Shown here: positions 47,969 through 56,053 of the stretch, piece after piece
How the letters are laid out: each line of letters opens with the position of its first letter
Numbering within the stretch: position 1 is the first letter of the stretch
NCBI GenBank assembly: GCA_963782965.1
Contig: CAWALV010000002.1
Coordinates: 992,001-1,056,000 of the forward strand
Length of the DNA stretch: 64,000 nucleotides
Origin: CAWALV01 sp963782965
Lineage (GTDB): Bacteria; Actinomycetota; Actinomycetes; Acidothermales; Acidothermaceae
Direction of reading: 5' to 3'
The notes under the pieces: model-generated
The model's input: the letters and a program-made list of their open reading frames with translations, nothing else
What the model was told of the DNA's origin: nothing
Database searches by the model: none
Position numbers and translations under genes: made by a program

Positions 47969-47981
47969 TATACTTCGAGAC
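47969..47981 (+). promoter_or_regulatory. putative -10 box for the vapB remnant
   Basis: TATACT at 47969-47974 ends 7 nt before the GTG at 47982, with no ribosome site, so the original antitoxin mRNA was probably leaderless. Confidence 0.45.
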
Positions 47982-48249
47982 GTGGCACTGAGTATCAAGA
48001 GCGGCGAGGCCGACCGCTTGGCGCGTGAAGTCGCAGCGAGAACAGGCGAAGGCCTGACCGAGGCGATCTCGTGGCGCTGCGCGAACGGCTGGAGCGGCCG
48101 CAGGTTCAGGGGGCCGTCCCGATGCATGCGCGGCTGGCGCGGCTGCAAGACGATGTCGCGGCGCGACCGGTGGTCGATCTGCGGCGCCCGAGGAGCTGGT
48201 CGGTTACGACCGCTTCGGCGCCCCAGGTGACCTCAGCGTCGGTGCCTGA
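47982..48249 (+). pseudogene. vapB: VapB-type antitoxin remnant
   Basis: VALSIKSGEADRLAREVAAR and TGEGLTEAI match the Rv0623/VapB30-type antitoxin N-terminus, a DNA-binding ribbon-helix-helix-like region. After a shift near 48070 another frame gives VALRERLERPQVQGAVPMHA and ARPVVDLRRP, and a further shift gives EELVGYDRFGAPG, the usual toxin-neutralising tail. Two frameshifts in 90 codons, together with the damaged toxin next to it, argue for real decay. Confidence 0.8.
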
Positions 48250-48658
48250 TCGCGGCGCGATCTCGTCGACATGTCGCCGGTCGTTGCGATCCTGCTTCGC
48301 GAAGAGGCGGCTGACGCATCGGTTGCTATCCTGTCCGAGGCCGCGATCCGGCCGATGTCTGCGGCGACCTTGGTCGAACTCTGTACCGCGGTCGGTCTCG
48401 CCTCGGCCCGGCGGGCGCCAACGTCCTGACGCGGTTCCTCCGCGATGCCGCCATCGCGGCGGCGCGGTCGATGCCGAGCTCGCCGAGCGCGCGCTCGGCG
48501 GCTGGCGTCGCTACGGCAAGGGCCGGCACGCAGCCGGCCTGAATTACGGCGACTGCGTCACGTAGGCCCTCGCCGAAAAGGACGGGCCATCCGGGTTGTG
48601 CGCGGATGCTGACCTCGTCGCCACCGACGTCGAGACGCTCCCAGCTTCGCGCCCTTGA
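48250..48658 (+). pseudogene. vapC: VapC-type PIN-domain toxin remnant
   Basis: Frames read DLVDMSPVVAILLREEAADA (first acidic residue of the PIN site), RPMSAATLVELCTAVG, then GPAGANVLTRFLRDAAIAA, then AVDAELAERALGGWRRYGKG and RHAAGLNYGDCVT followed by TAG. Read-through continues ALAEKDGPSGLCADADLVAT and DVETLPASRP, the normal VapC end. Expected tyrosine TAC is thus TAG at 48563-48565. VapC toxins are ribonucleases cleaving tRNA or rRNA. At least two frameshifts and one nonsense codon make it inactive. Confidence 0.8.
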
Positions 48659-48708
48659 CCTGTTCCTCCCACCACCCGCAGGCGTGACGGGCGGGTAAGC
48701 GTGACGCC

Positions 48709-48783
48709 AACATGATCGAGGCAGTAGGTGGCAGCAACGCCGTCAGCGACGCCACGCGGCCGCCGCCGTCCAAGCGCTGAACT
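48709..48783 (+). pseudogene. 3' fragment of a fourth CWB2 gene
   Basis: About 75 bp nearly identical to the end of the CWB2 gene at 47770-47846: NMIEAVGGSNAVSDAT, then (after a short deletion) the AAAVQAL-type end in a shifted frame. The vapBC remnant therefore lies between two copies of a CWB2 3' end, pointing to an old tandem duplication followed by deletion or insertion. The remaining sequence 48784-48975 shows nothing recognisable. Confidence 0.7.
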
Positions 48784-48975
48784 GACGCCAGCTGCCGCCG
48801 TCTTGCGGTACGCGGCCCCGGCTAGACCTCTCCTTGCGAGGCGTTCCAATCGTCATCGAGACCAGTGTCGGAAGAGGCGGCAGTTCGTACTCGTAGCAGA
48901 TAGTGTGCCGTCGTCGGGGTTCCGATGAGCGAGGCTGCTTCGCAGCGCGATAGGCGATGAAGGGCGTTAGGTTCG

Positions 48976-49206
48976 ATGAACCGCCGTCTGATTGTCAGAG
49001 AGATTGCGGTCCTTGTCACTCTCGGCATGCTGCTGCTGGGCCTAGTGCGCTTCGCTGGGTTGAGCGGCCATTGGGCTGCCACGGCGGCTGCTGGTTTGGT
49101 CGCCGGGAGCATAGGCGACGCGGTCCACCACCGTCGAAAGCAGCGCTCGAGCCACGCAACGGACATCACCGCTGACGCTGGCTGGAGTCACGGAAAGCTG
49201 TCGTGA
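48976..49206 (+). CDS. small hypothetical membrane protein
   Basis: 76 aa, ATG 48976 with only a weak purine stretch upstream. Two hydrophobic stretches, EIAVLVTLGMLLLGLVRFAG and WAATAAAGLVAGSIGDAV, are followed by a basic tail. I recognise no family. It might be chance coding in a decayed region; the hydrophobic pattern and ATG make it worth listing. Confidence 0.4.
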   Translation: MNRRLIVREIAVLVTLGMLLLGLVRFAGLSGHWAATAAAGLVAGSIGDAVHHRRKQRSSHATDITADAGWSHGKLS

Positions 49207-49288
49207 CATCCCAGTAGCGGGGCGTGGCTTGCCGCGCTCGCCGAGCCGTACGGCGTCAGCAATCCGCCAGTCCCGGCTCGGCGTCCTT

Positions 49289-49341
49289 CATGATCGTGGA
49301 GGAATTTCGCTCATAGGTGGCAAAATTCCTTCACGATCATG
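49289..49341 (-). repeat. palindromic element, family B (solitary copy)
   Basis: Arms 49289-49307 and 49323-49341 (19 bp, one G-T wobble), CATGATCGTG then GGAATTT. Read on the minus strand, the 15-nt loop is TGCCACCTATGAGCG, close to the loops at 61010 and 62234. It lies in the 297-bp gap 49207-49503, which otherwise shows only the ribosome site for the next gene. Confidence 0.85.
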
Positions 49342-49503
49342 CAGGGCGAGGCGGGTGCGAGGGGCATCGGGTCAGCGCGCGCGGCGCGCCGGCGCCGCAC
49401 GGCACCCGCTCCGATCCTGCCCGGGCAGTAGACTCGGCGCGGATTTTTGCCTGGCTTTGCATGATTCGAAACGCCTGCTCACAACGTCGACGTCGGAGGC
49501 CCG

Positions 49504-50514
49504 GTGCCTGCTCAGCCGCTCAGCGTCGCTCGGGCGCAGCGCACGCTCGAGCACCGGGCCGCGGACTCGCCGTCCGTGGTGCCCGAGACCGGGCCGGACG
49601 ACGAGAACCGCGTTGCCGACGCCGCCGGCCCGCCTTACGTCACGATCGTGCTGCCCTGCTACAACGAGCAAGATCACGTGATCGAGGAGATCGCCCGGAT
49701 CAGCGCGGCGATGGACGCCAGCGGTTTCAGCTACGAGTTGGTGGCGATCGATGACAAGTCGACCGACCAGACGCTGAGTCGGCTGCGCGAGGCGCAAGCG
49801 AGCTACCCGAGCCTGCGCGTCGTCGCGTTCCGGCGCAACGGCGGCTCGGGAACCGCACGCCGGATCGGCACCTCCGACGCGCTCGGCAGCATCGTCGTCT
49901 GGACCGACGCCGACATGACCTACCCCAACGAGCGCATTCCCGAGCTCGTCCGCTACCTCGACGACAACCCCGACGTCGACCAGGTGGTCGGTGCGCGCAC
50001 GAGCGAGCAGGGCACCCACAAACTGCTGCGCGTGCCGGCAAAATGGGTGATCCGCAAGTTCGCGGAATGGCTCGCCGGCACCAAGATTCCCGACCTCAAC
50101 TCGGGGCTGCGTGCGTTCCGGCGTGAGGTTTCGCTGCCCTACCTGCGGCTGCTCCCGCCAGGCTTCTCCTGCGTCACGACGCTGACGCTGAGCTTCCTGT
50201 CGAACCAGCACACGATCGACTACTTGCCCATCAGCTACGCCCAGCGGGCCGGCAACTCGAAGTTCCACCCGCTGAAGGACGCGTACCGCTACATCCTTCA
50301 AGTGCTGCGCATGATCGTGTACTTCAATCCACTGAAAGTGCTGATGCCACCGGCATTGTGGCTCGTCTTCATCGGCATCGTGAAAGGCGTCGTCGACGTC
50401 GTCCGCTATCACTTCCACTTGACGACGAACACGATGCTGCTGTTCGTCACGGGCCTGCTCATCGGCGCGGTCGCGTTGCTCGCCGATCTCATGGTCCGCT
50501 CGCGGGGGGAGTGA
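49504..50514 (+). CDS. DPM1-like GT2 glycosyltransferase with two C-terminal membrane helices
   Basis: 336 aa, GTG 49504 with GGAGG upstream. GT2 domain from residue 45: VTIVLPCYNEQDHVIEEIAR, YELVAIDDKSTDQTLSRLRE, GSGTARRIGTSDALGSIVVW, and TDADMTYPNERIPELVRYL (DxD near residue 140), then DLNSGLRAFRREVSLPYLRL. Helices near residues 283-302 and 309-328. Such enzymes make polyprenyl-phosphate-mannose or -glucose, the donors for extracytoplasmic transferases such as the membrane proteins in this window. It overlaps the next gene by 4 nt (GTGA). Confidence 0.92.
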   Translation: MPAQPLSVARAQRTLEHRAADSPSVVPETGPDDENRVADAAGPPYVTIVLPCYNEQDHVIEEIARISAAMDASGFSYELVAIDDKSTDQTLSRLREAQASYPSLRVVAFRRNGGSGTARRIGTSDALGSIVVWTDADMTYPNERIPELVRYLDDNPDVDQVVGARTSEQGTHKLLRVPAKWVIRKFAEWLAGTKIPDLNSGLRAFRREVSLPYLRLLPPGFSCVTTLTLSFLSNQHTIDYLPISYAQRAGNSKFHPLKDAYRYILQVLRMIVYFNPLKVLMPPALWLVFIGIVKGVVDVVRYHFHLTTNTMLLFVTGLLIGAVALLADLMVRSRGE

Positions 50515-51551
50515 GCCGGCTGCCGGCGTCCGTTCTTTCGCACCTGTTCGCGTTGCCGCGCAGGCTGCGCAGCATGTCGCCGCGCGCGCGCCTCGCGATG
50601 CGACTCGGTTTCTTCGCCGTCATCATCGTGTTGTTCTCGCTGGCCTTGCGCGGCAGGTGGGGTGCGGTGCGCGACAGCCTGAACGACCTGTCGTGGTGGA
50701 GCTTGCTCGCGGCCACCCTGCTCGGTTTCGGCAACATCGTCGCCGCGATGCTGTCGTGGCGCACCTTGCTGCGCGACCTGGAGTCACCGCTCACCGTTCG
50801 CGCGGCCGCCCGCATCTTCTACCTCGGCCAGCTCGGCAAGTATCTGCCGGGCTCCGTCTGGACGGTCGTCGCGCAGGCCGAACTCGGCCGCGATTACAAG
50901 GTGCCCCCGCGACGCACCGTCGCCTCCAGCGTCGTGTCGCTCGGCGTTTCGCTGGCCGTCGGCCTGGTTCTGGCCGCGTTCACGCTGCCGTACGCGTCAC
51001 CGGGCGCTCTCGCCCACTACTGGTGGCTGCTGCTCTTCCTGCCGCTGGTCGTCGTCGGGCTGCGTCCGCGCAACGTCGACCGTCTCACGCACCTGCTCCT
51101 TCGCGTCCTGCGCCGCGAGCCGCCCGACCACGAGTTCACCTGGCGCGGGGTGGCCCGATCGGCCGGCTGGCAGCTCGGCGGCTGGACGGCGATCGGCATG
51201 CAGACCTACGTCGTGAGCCTCGCGCTGGGCGCGCCGGCCGGTCGCACTCTCCCGCTGGCGGTCGGCGGTACGGCGCTGGCGTGGTCGGCCGGCTTCGTCG
51301 CGGTCCCGGTCCCCGCCGGCGCGGGGGTGCGGGAGGCGGTGCTCGTGGCGTCGCTCAGCCCGGTGCTCACCCCGGGCCCGGCCCTCGTCGTCGCACTGGT
51401 TTCGCGGGCGGTGGCGACCCTCGGCGACGGCGTGTTCGCCGGTGGCGCGTTCCTGGCCAGCCGGGGCCGATTGCATCGGTACGGCGGCATCTCCGCCGAG
51501 CTACGGCCGTCGCCGGACGATCCGGTCGACGTGCCGCCACTGAAACGCTGA
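50511..51551 (+). CDS. LPG-synthase-TM/flippase-like membrane protein
   Basis: 346 aa, GTG 50511 overlapping the stop of the GT2 gene. About eight hydrophobic segments in the pattern of the lysylphosphatidylglycerol-synthase membrane domain family (AglD-like; TIGR00374): IFYLGQLGKYLPGSVWTVVA near residue 103, VASSVVSLGVSLAVGLVLAA, and FVAVPVPAGAGVREAVLVAS. The soluble aminoacyl-transferase domain is absent. Family members are thought to move lipid-linked sugars. Coupling to a DPM1-like gene supports a flippase-like role, inferred only. Confidence 0.9.
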   Translation: MSRLPASVLSHLFALPRRLRSMSPRARLAMRLGFFAVIIVLFSLALRGRWGAVRDSLNDLSWWSLLAATLLGFGNIVAAMLSWRTLLRDLESPLTVRAAARIFYLGQLGKYLPGSVWTVVAQAELGRDYKVPPRRTVASSVVSLGVSLAVGLVLAAFTLPYASPGALAHYWWLLLFLPLVVVGLRPRNVDRLTHLLLRVLRREPPDHEFTWRGVARSAGWQLGGWTAIGMQTYVVSLALGAPAGRTLPLAVGGTALAWSAGFVAVPVPAGAGVREAVLVASLSPVLTPGPALVVALVSRAVATLGDGVFAGGAFLASRGRLHRYGGISAELRPSPDDPVDVPPLKR

Positions 51552-51624
51552 TCGCGTGTAAGCGGCAGCGCGCGGCACACGACCAGCAGCCGCGCGGCAC
51601 GTCGGCGGCCCGCGGCCCGCAGGC

Positions 51625-51635
51625 TAGCCTGACCG
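51625..51635 (+). promoter_or_regulatory. putative leaderless -10 box for the PIG-L gene
   Basis: TAGCCT at 51625-51630, 5 nt before GTG 51636; no ribosome site. Same geometry as at 225 and 40842. Confidence 0.4.
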
Positions 51636-52408
51636 GTGCGTATCCCGAAGGCGTTCCGGCGGCTCGTCGCCCGGGTGAAGCCGATGATCCCGCAGCGGCG
51701 TGGCCGCTTCTCAACACGGTGGCCAGCATTCCGGGTGAGCGCCCGCTCGTCGCCGACCGGCGTCGTCGCCGACGCTCGCTCTCTTCGCCCACCCGACGAC
51801 GAGACCGGCTGTGCCGGCACGCTCGCAAAGATCGGGCGGCAGGTCACTCCCGTCTACGCGACCGCGGCGACGGCACGCGCGGCTCGTCGCTGAGCCCCGA
51901 AGAGACCGGACGCCGCCGGGCCGACGAAGCCGCCCAGGCGTGCGCCGCTCTCGGGCTGGCCGCACCGCAGTTCCTCTCCTACGCCGACGGCACCCTGCCG
52001 GCGCACGGCGAGGAGCTGAGCCGTGAGGTCGAGAAGCTCGTCGCCGCGCACTCCCCAGCGCAGCTGTTCGTGCCGTGGTTCCTCGACGGCCACGCCGACC
52101 ACCAAGCGGTGAGCCGGGCGGTCGCCGAGGCCGATCTACCGGCCGACCTCGAGGTGTGGGCCTTCGAATGGTGGACCGCCCTGCCGCCCAACCGCATCGT
52201 CGACGTCTCCGCCACCTGGTCGCGCAAGGAGGCCGCGCTGGCGTGCCACGTCACCGCGGCCCTCGCCTTCGACCTGACCGCGGGGCTCGGGATCTCGCGC
52301 TGGCGCTCCCTCCAAGGCCTGCACGGGCACGGCCATGCCGAAGCGTTCCTGGTGCTGCCGCACGCGCGGTACCGCGAGCTGGTCGCGCAGGTTGGTGCGG
52401 CGAGATGA
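51636..52408 (+). pseudogene. PIG-L family deacetylase, frameshifted
   Basis: Zinc-dependent N-acetyl-sugar deacetylase (MshB/PIG-L type) of about 258 aa. The metal motif appears as PDDETGCAGTLAKIGRQVTP near residue 52, in a frame different from the rest; after an indel near 51863 come GSSLSPEETGRRRADEAAQA, QLFVPWFLDGHADHQAVSRA (second metal motif HxxH) and the normal end. The N-terminal 50 residues are partly scrambled, so another indel may lie near 51790. It ends in an ATGA overlap with a GNAT gene, suggesting a deacetylate-then-reacylate pair for an amino sugar. Confidence 0.82.
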
Positions 52409-53435
52409 CCGACGCCGTGTTGCGCGACGGGTCGCAAGCCGACGTCCCGGGCATCTGCGCGCTGCTGGCCCGCACGTTTCCCGACAACGCCAAGGCTGCG
52501 GAGCCGATCCTGCGCTGGCAGTACTTCGGGAGCCCGTACGGTGACCCGGTCATCAAGGTGCTCGATGCCGACGGCGAGATCGTCGGGCACTACACGAGCA
52601 TCCGGTATCCCGCCAAGGTCGACGGCGAGCTGACCCAGGTCGGTCTTGGCATCGACGCGGCCATCGACCGTTCGCACCAGGCGCGCGGCAACTTCGGGCC
52701 GCTCGCGTCAGCGCTGTACCAGGCCACCGGTGAGGCCGGCATGCCGCTCACGGTCTGCTACCCCAATCGCAACTCGGTCAAGGGCATCGCCCGGGTCGGT
52801 TGGCAGGAGATCGGCCGGCTGCGCACGCACCTGCTCCCGCTCGACTCCGCGTGGTACGCCCAGCGCCTGAAGATGCCGCGCCCGGTCGTCGCGGCCGGCC
52901 GCTTGGCGCTCTCCGCCCGCCTGCCGCCTTCGGGTATGTCGTCAGCGAGTCGCACGTGCCCGACGCCGAGGTGGACGCCGTCTGGCGGGCGCTCGAGCCC
53001 GCGGTGCGCAACGGCGTCGTCCGAGACTTTGCGTGGTTTGAGTGGCGGTACGCGCGGCGTCCCGGGCCGGCCGTCTACCGGTACTTCGCGGCGCGCCACC
53101 GAGGCCGGTTGTGCGGGGTCGCCGTCACCACGACCCGCCCGCAGCAGGGCGCCGACTTCGTCTACCTCCTGGAGTTGCTCGCCACCTCGCCCGCCGCCGC
53201 CCGGGCGCTCGTCGGCGCGGTCGCCGACGATCCCCGGGGGGCCGCCGGCATCGTGCTCGCCACCCTGCCGGCAACCTCGACCTCCGACCTCGCCCGCCGC
53301 GGCGGGTTGCGGATGGTGCCCGACCGGTTCGAGGAGAAGCCGTTGCACTTCGGCGTCGTCGACAACACCAAGACCCGCGGCGACCAGCGTGGCGAGCGGT
53401 GGACCCTCGGCTGGGGAGACCTCGACCATGTCTAG
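52405..53435 (+). pseudogene. GNAT-family N-acetyltransferase, one frameshift
   Basis: About 343 aa. It begins MTDAVLRDGSQADVPGICAL, with KVLDADGEIVGHYTSIRYPA and the acetyl-CoA region HQARGNFGPLASALYQATGE. After an indel near 52925, the second half gives AFGYVVSESHVPDAEVDAVW, FAWFEWRYARRPG and LYLLELL-like text (VYLLELLATSPAAARALVGA), a two-lobed GNAT typical of actinobacterial glycan clusters. ATG 52405 overlaps PIG-L. Probably N-acylates an amino sugar made by PIG-L; inferred from the overlap. Confidence 0.78.
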
Positions 53436-54339
53436 CGAGCCCGGTGCCCACGCCGGGGCGCCGCCCGGTGCCGGCGCCGTCAAGCGGGTCGGCGTCGTCG
53501 GCTGCGGCGTGATGGGCTCGGCCATCGCCGAGCTGTGCGCGCGGCGCGGGGTCGAGGTGGTCGTGCGGGTGCTCGACGCCGAGAGCGCGCGCCGGGGCGC
53601 CGAGCACATCGACGCGCTGCTGCGCCGAAGTGCGCGGCGCGAGAAGTTGGACGACGACGACGTGGCCGCTGCTCGCGGCCGGGTGGCGATCTGCCTGAGC
53701 GCCGACGAACTTCGAGACTGCGACCTGATCATCGAGGCAGTGCCCGAAGAGGAAGACGTCAAGGAGGCCGTTTTTGCCGAGCTGGCAAGGGTTTTCGACG
53801 GCTCCCAGGCGGTGCTCGCCTCCAACACGTCGTCCCTGTCGATCACTCGACTGGCCGCCGCGACGAGCATGCCGGAGCGGGTACTCGGCCTGCACTTCTT
53901 CAACCCGGTCGCGTCCCTGCCGCTGGTCGAAGTCGTGCACGGCGAACGCACTGACGACGCAGTTGTGTCGTTCGCCGAGGTATTCGTCGCCGACGTGCTC
54001 GGCAAGAAGCCGGTGCGGGTGCCCGACCGCGCGGGTTTCATCGTGAACGCGCTGCTGATCCCCTACATCTGTGCCGCGATCAGGCTGGTCGAGGAGGGCC
54101 TGCGGCCGGCAGACATCGACAAGGCGATGACCCTCGGTTGCGGCCACCCGATGGGTCCGCTGCGCCTCGCCGATCTGATCGGCCTCGACACGGTGCAGGC
54201 GATCGCCTCGGCGTTGCACGCGGCGTCCGGCAGTCCGCATGATGCCCCACCTGCGTTGCTGAGGCAGATGGTCGACGCCGGCCGGCTGGGCGACAAGGCG
54301 GCGGGGGCCGGCGGCGGGGGTGGCTTCTACGGCCGGTGA
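53428..54339 (+). CDS. 3-hydroxyacyl-CoA dehydrogenase (3-hydroxybutyryl-CoA dehydrogenase type)
   Basis: 303 aa, ATG 53428 with GGGGAG 8 nt upstream, overlapping the GNAT stop by 8 nt. NAD motif GVVGCGVMGSAIAELCARRG near residues 23-42, DLIIEAVPEEEDVKEAVFAE, NTSSLSITRLAAATSMPERV, the catalytic-His region LGLHFFNPVASLPLVEVVHG, and DRAGFIVNALLIPYICAAIR in the C-terminal domain. Oxidises 3-hydroxyacyl-CoA in beta-oxidation or butanoate metabolism. It is the odd metabolic gene in a glycan neighbourhood, although mycobacteria also keep fad genes near GtrA and rml genes. Confidence 0.94.
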   Translation: MSSEPGAHAGAPPGAGAVKRVGVVGCGVMGSAIAELCARRGVEVVVRVLDAESARRGAEHIDALLRRSARREKLDDDDVAAARGRVAICLSADELRDCDLIIEAVPEEEDVKEAVFAELARVFDGSQAVLASNTSSLSITRLAAATSMPERVLGLHFFNPVASLPLVEVVHGERTDDAVVSFAEVFVADVLGKKPVRVPDRAGFIVNALLIPYICAAIRLVEEGLRPADIDKAMTLGCGHPMGPLRLADLIGLDTVQAIASALHAASGSPHDAPPALLRQMVDAGRLGDKAAGAGGGGGFYGR

Positions 54340-54511
54340 CGTCGCTCGCGTTGGGGAGGGTGGCGCGCGGTCACATGCGGCTCACAGGGAAGTTCGGTAC
54401 GGTGCCGGGGTTTGTAAGGTAGCTGGCATCCTGGCGTGGCGGCGTAGCAGGGTCGCTCGCGGGTACTGCTCGCGCGTGAACGGGCTCTACGATGGTGGGA
54501 AATCTGACGAG

Positions 54512-55090
54512 ATGAGTGAGTTGACTGGCTTGCTGAAGCAGAGCTGGGCGGGCCGGACGTCGCAGCTGTGGCAGCGGCTCTTCCGCTACACGGCGGGCTC
54601 GGTCATCTGTTTCGTCGTGTCCGAGATCACCTTCGTCCTCCTTTTCGCCCCGCACGTGCTCGGTGCGCGTGGCTCGTCGGTCGTGGCTTCGATCGCCGGC
54701 ATCATTCCGGGCTACTTCCTGAACCGGAACTGGACGTGGGACCGTCGCGGCCGCTCCGATTTCTGGCGCGAGGTCGCGCCGTACTGGGCGACGGCGATCA
54801 TCAGCACAGTGGTCGCTGCCGTCGTCATCGGGTTCGTCAACGACGCGTTCATCAACGACAGCCGCGCGGTGCGCACCGTGTTGAACGCGACCGCCTACAT
54901 GGTCACCTACGGCGTGATCTTCGTCGCCAAGTTCGTCTTGTTCGAACGCGTCTTGTTTCGCAACGCGGCCGACGGCACGGCCGCCGACGACACCGGGAAC
55001 GGCGAGTTCGAGACTTTCGACACCCTCGAACTCGACGGCGAGCCGGCTAGCCGCGAAGCCGGCCGCGCCGCTCGCGGATATATGTCTTGA
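54512..55090 (+). CDS. GtrA-family membrane protein
   Basis: About 192 aa, ATG 54512; GTG 54476 would add 12 residues. Four hydrophobic segments: RYTAGSVICFVVSEITFVLL, SSVVASIAGIIPGYFLNRNW, PYWATAIISTVVAAVVIGFV and AYMVTYGVIFVAKFVLFERV. The GYFLNRNWTWDRRGR loop is the GtrA hallmark. GtrA proteins are thought to flip or help transfer polyprenyl-phosphate-sugars. In mycobacteria a gtrA gene adjoins purK; here it is 53 kb away. It converges on a DPM1-like GT2 with a 44-bp overlap of the 3' ends. Confidence 0.93.
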   Translation: MSELTGLLKQSWAGRTSQLWQRLFRYTAGSVICFVVSEITFVLLFAPHVLGARGSSVVASIAGIIPGYFLNRNWTWDRRGRSDFWREVAPYWATAIISTVVAAVVIGFVNDAFINDSRAVRTVLNATAYMVTYGVIFVAKFVLFERVLFRNAADGTAADDTGNGEFETFDTLELDGEPASREAGRAARGYMS

Positions 55091-55871
55091 CGATGACCCG
55101 CGCGTAGCGCGCGCCGTACAACAGGTTGTGCCCCTTCTTGCTGGTGCCAGCGCGGCGGACGCGCATCACCGTGGGCACCTCGGCCACCCGGTAGCCCTGG
55201 AATATCGCGCCGATCAGCAGCTCGGATGTCTGGTATTGCGGCTGGGTCTGGCGCACCTTCCCGGTCAGCTCGGCGCGCATCGCGCGCAACCCGCTGGAGC
55301 TGTCGGTGATGCGGGTGTGCGTCAGAGCGCCGATAAGGCGCGAGAAGAACCGCACCCCGAGGTTGCGGAGCTGATCGGTGTTCTCGGTGCGGCCGAGCTG
55401 GCGGGAGCCGATGACGAAGTCGGCCTTGTCGGCCTCGAGCAGCTCGACCATCGCGGGCAGATCGGCAGGGTCCCACTGCCCGTCGGCGTCCAGCGTCGCC
55501 ACGTAACGCGCGCCGCCTTCTCGGGCGAGCCGGTAGCCGACACGCAGCGCCACCCCGTGACCGCAGTTGCGTTGCAGGCGACACACCCAAGCCCCGTGAT
55601 TCTCAGCAACCTCTGAGGTTGCGTCGCTGCTGCCGTCGTCCACGAGAATGATGCGCGTCGCGAGGCCGGCGATCGTGTCGGGAACCTCGGCGAGCACGCT
55701 CGGCAGGCTGTCGGCTTCGTCGAGAGCGGCGATGACGACGGCGAGCGGCGGCAGGTTCTCCTTGCCGTACCTGTGGGCGAATTCCGCGACCGCCGCCTCG
55801 ACGACCTGCGTCGTGCCTGCTGCTTCGCGAAGGGCGCGGTGGACGCGGCCGGGAGCGCGCTCGTCGGGCAC
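55047..55871 (-). CDS. DPM1-like GT2 glycosyltransferase
   Basis: 274 aa, GTG 55871. LAVVIAALDEADSLPSVLAE near residue 44, RIILVDDGSSDATSEVAENH, HGVALRVGYRLAREGGARYV, then VATLDADGQWDPADLPAMVE (DxD near 128), FVIGSRQLGRTENTDQLRNL, ITDSSSGLRAMRAELTGKV and AEVPTVMRVRRAGTSKKGHN. No C-terminal membrane helices. It probably transfers a sugar to a polyprenyl phosphate, and its overlap with gtrA suggests the two act together. The coding 3' ends overlap on opposite strands by 44 bp, which is unusual. Confidence 0.92.
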   Translation of the reverse strand: MPDERAPGRVHRALREAAGTTQVVEAAVAEFAHRYGKENLPPLAVVIAALDEADSLPSVLAEVPDTIAGLATRIILVDDGSSDATSEVAENHGAWVCRLQRNCGHGVALRVGYRLAREGGARYVATLDADGQWDPADLPAMVELLEADKADFVIGSRQLGRTENTDQLRNLGVRFFSRLIGALTHTRITDSSSGLRAMRAELTGKVRQTQPQYQTSELLIGAIFQGYRVAEVPTVMRVRRAGTSKKGHNLLYGARYARVIVKTYIRERRGRLRG

Positions 55872-55995
55872 GGGGATGCGCCTTTCGTCGTCCGTACGGA
55901 CTGCTCAGCCCTGGCGGCCCGGCGAGCGGGCCTGTCGAGCAGGCCCCGATCCTAGCCGCCTGCTCGCTGCGGGCCGTCGCTGTTGGGCCACGACC

Positions 55996-56008
55996 TACAA
56001 TCGCCGGG
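55996..56008 (+). promoter_or_regulatory. putative leaderless -10 box for a mini-ORF
   Basis: TACAAT at 55996-56001, a good -10 match, 7 nt before ATG 56009. The divergent GT2 starts at 55871, so 55872-56008 must hold both promoters. Confidence 0.5.
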
Positions 56009-56053
56009 ATGACGACGACCGCGGGCCTGAACCGATCGGCGGTGCGCCCGTGA
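56009..56053 (+). CDS. 14-codon leader ORF overlapping the next start
   Basis: ATG 56009 opens a 14-residue frame (MTTTAGLNRSAVRP) that stops at TGA 56051-56053, overlapping the GTG at 56050 of the membrane protein by GTGA. It could be a leaderless upstream ORF that couples translation. Alternatively a single lost base split the true N-terminus from the main frame. Confidence 0.4.
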   Translation: MTTTAGLNRSAVRP

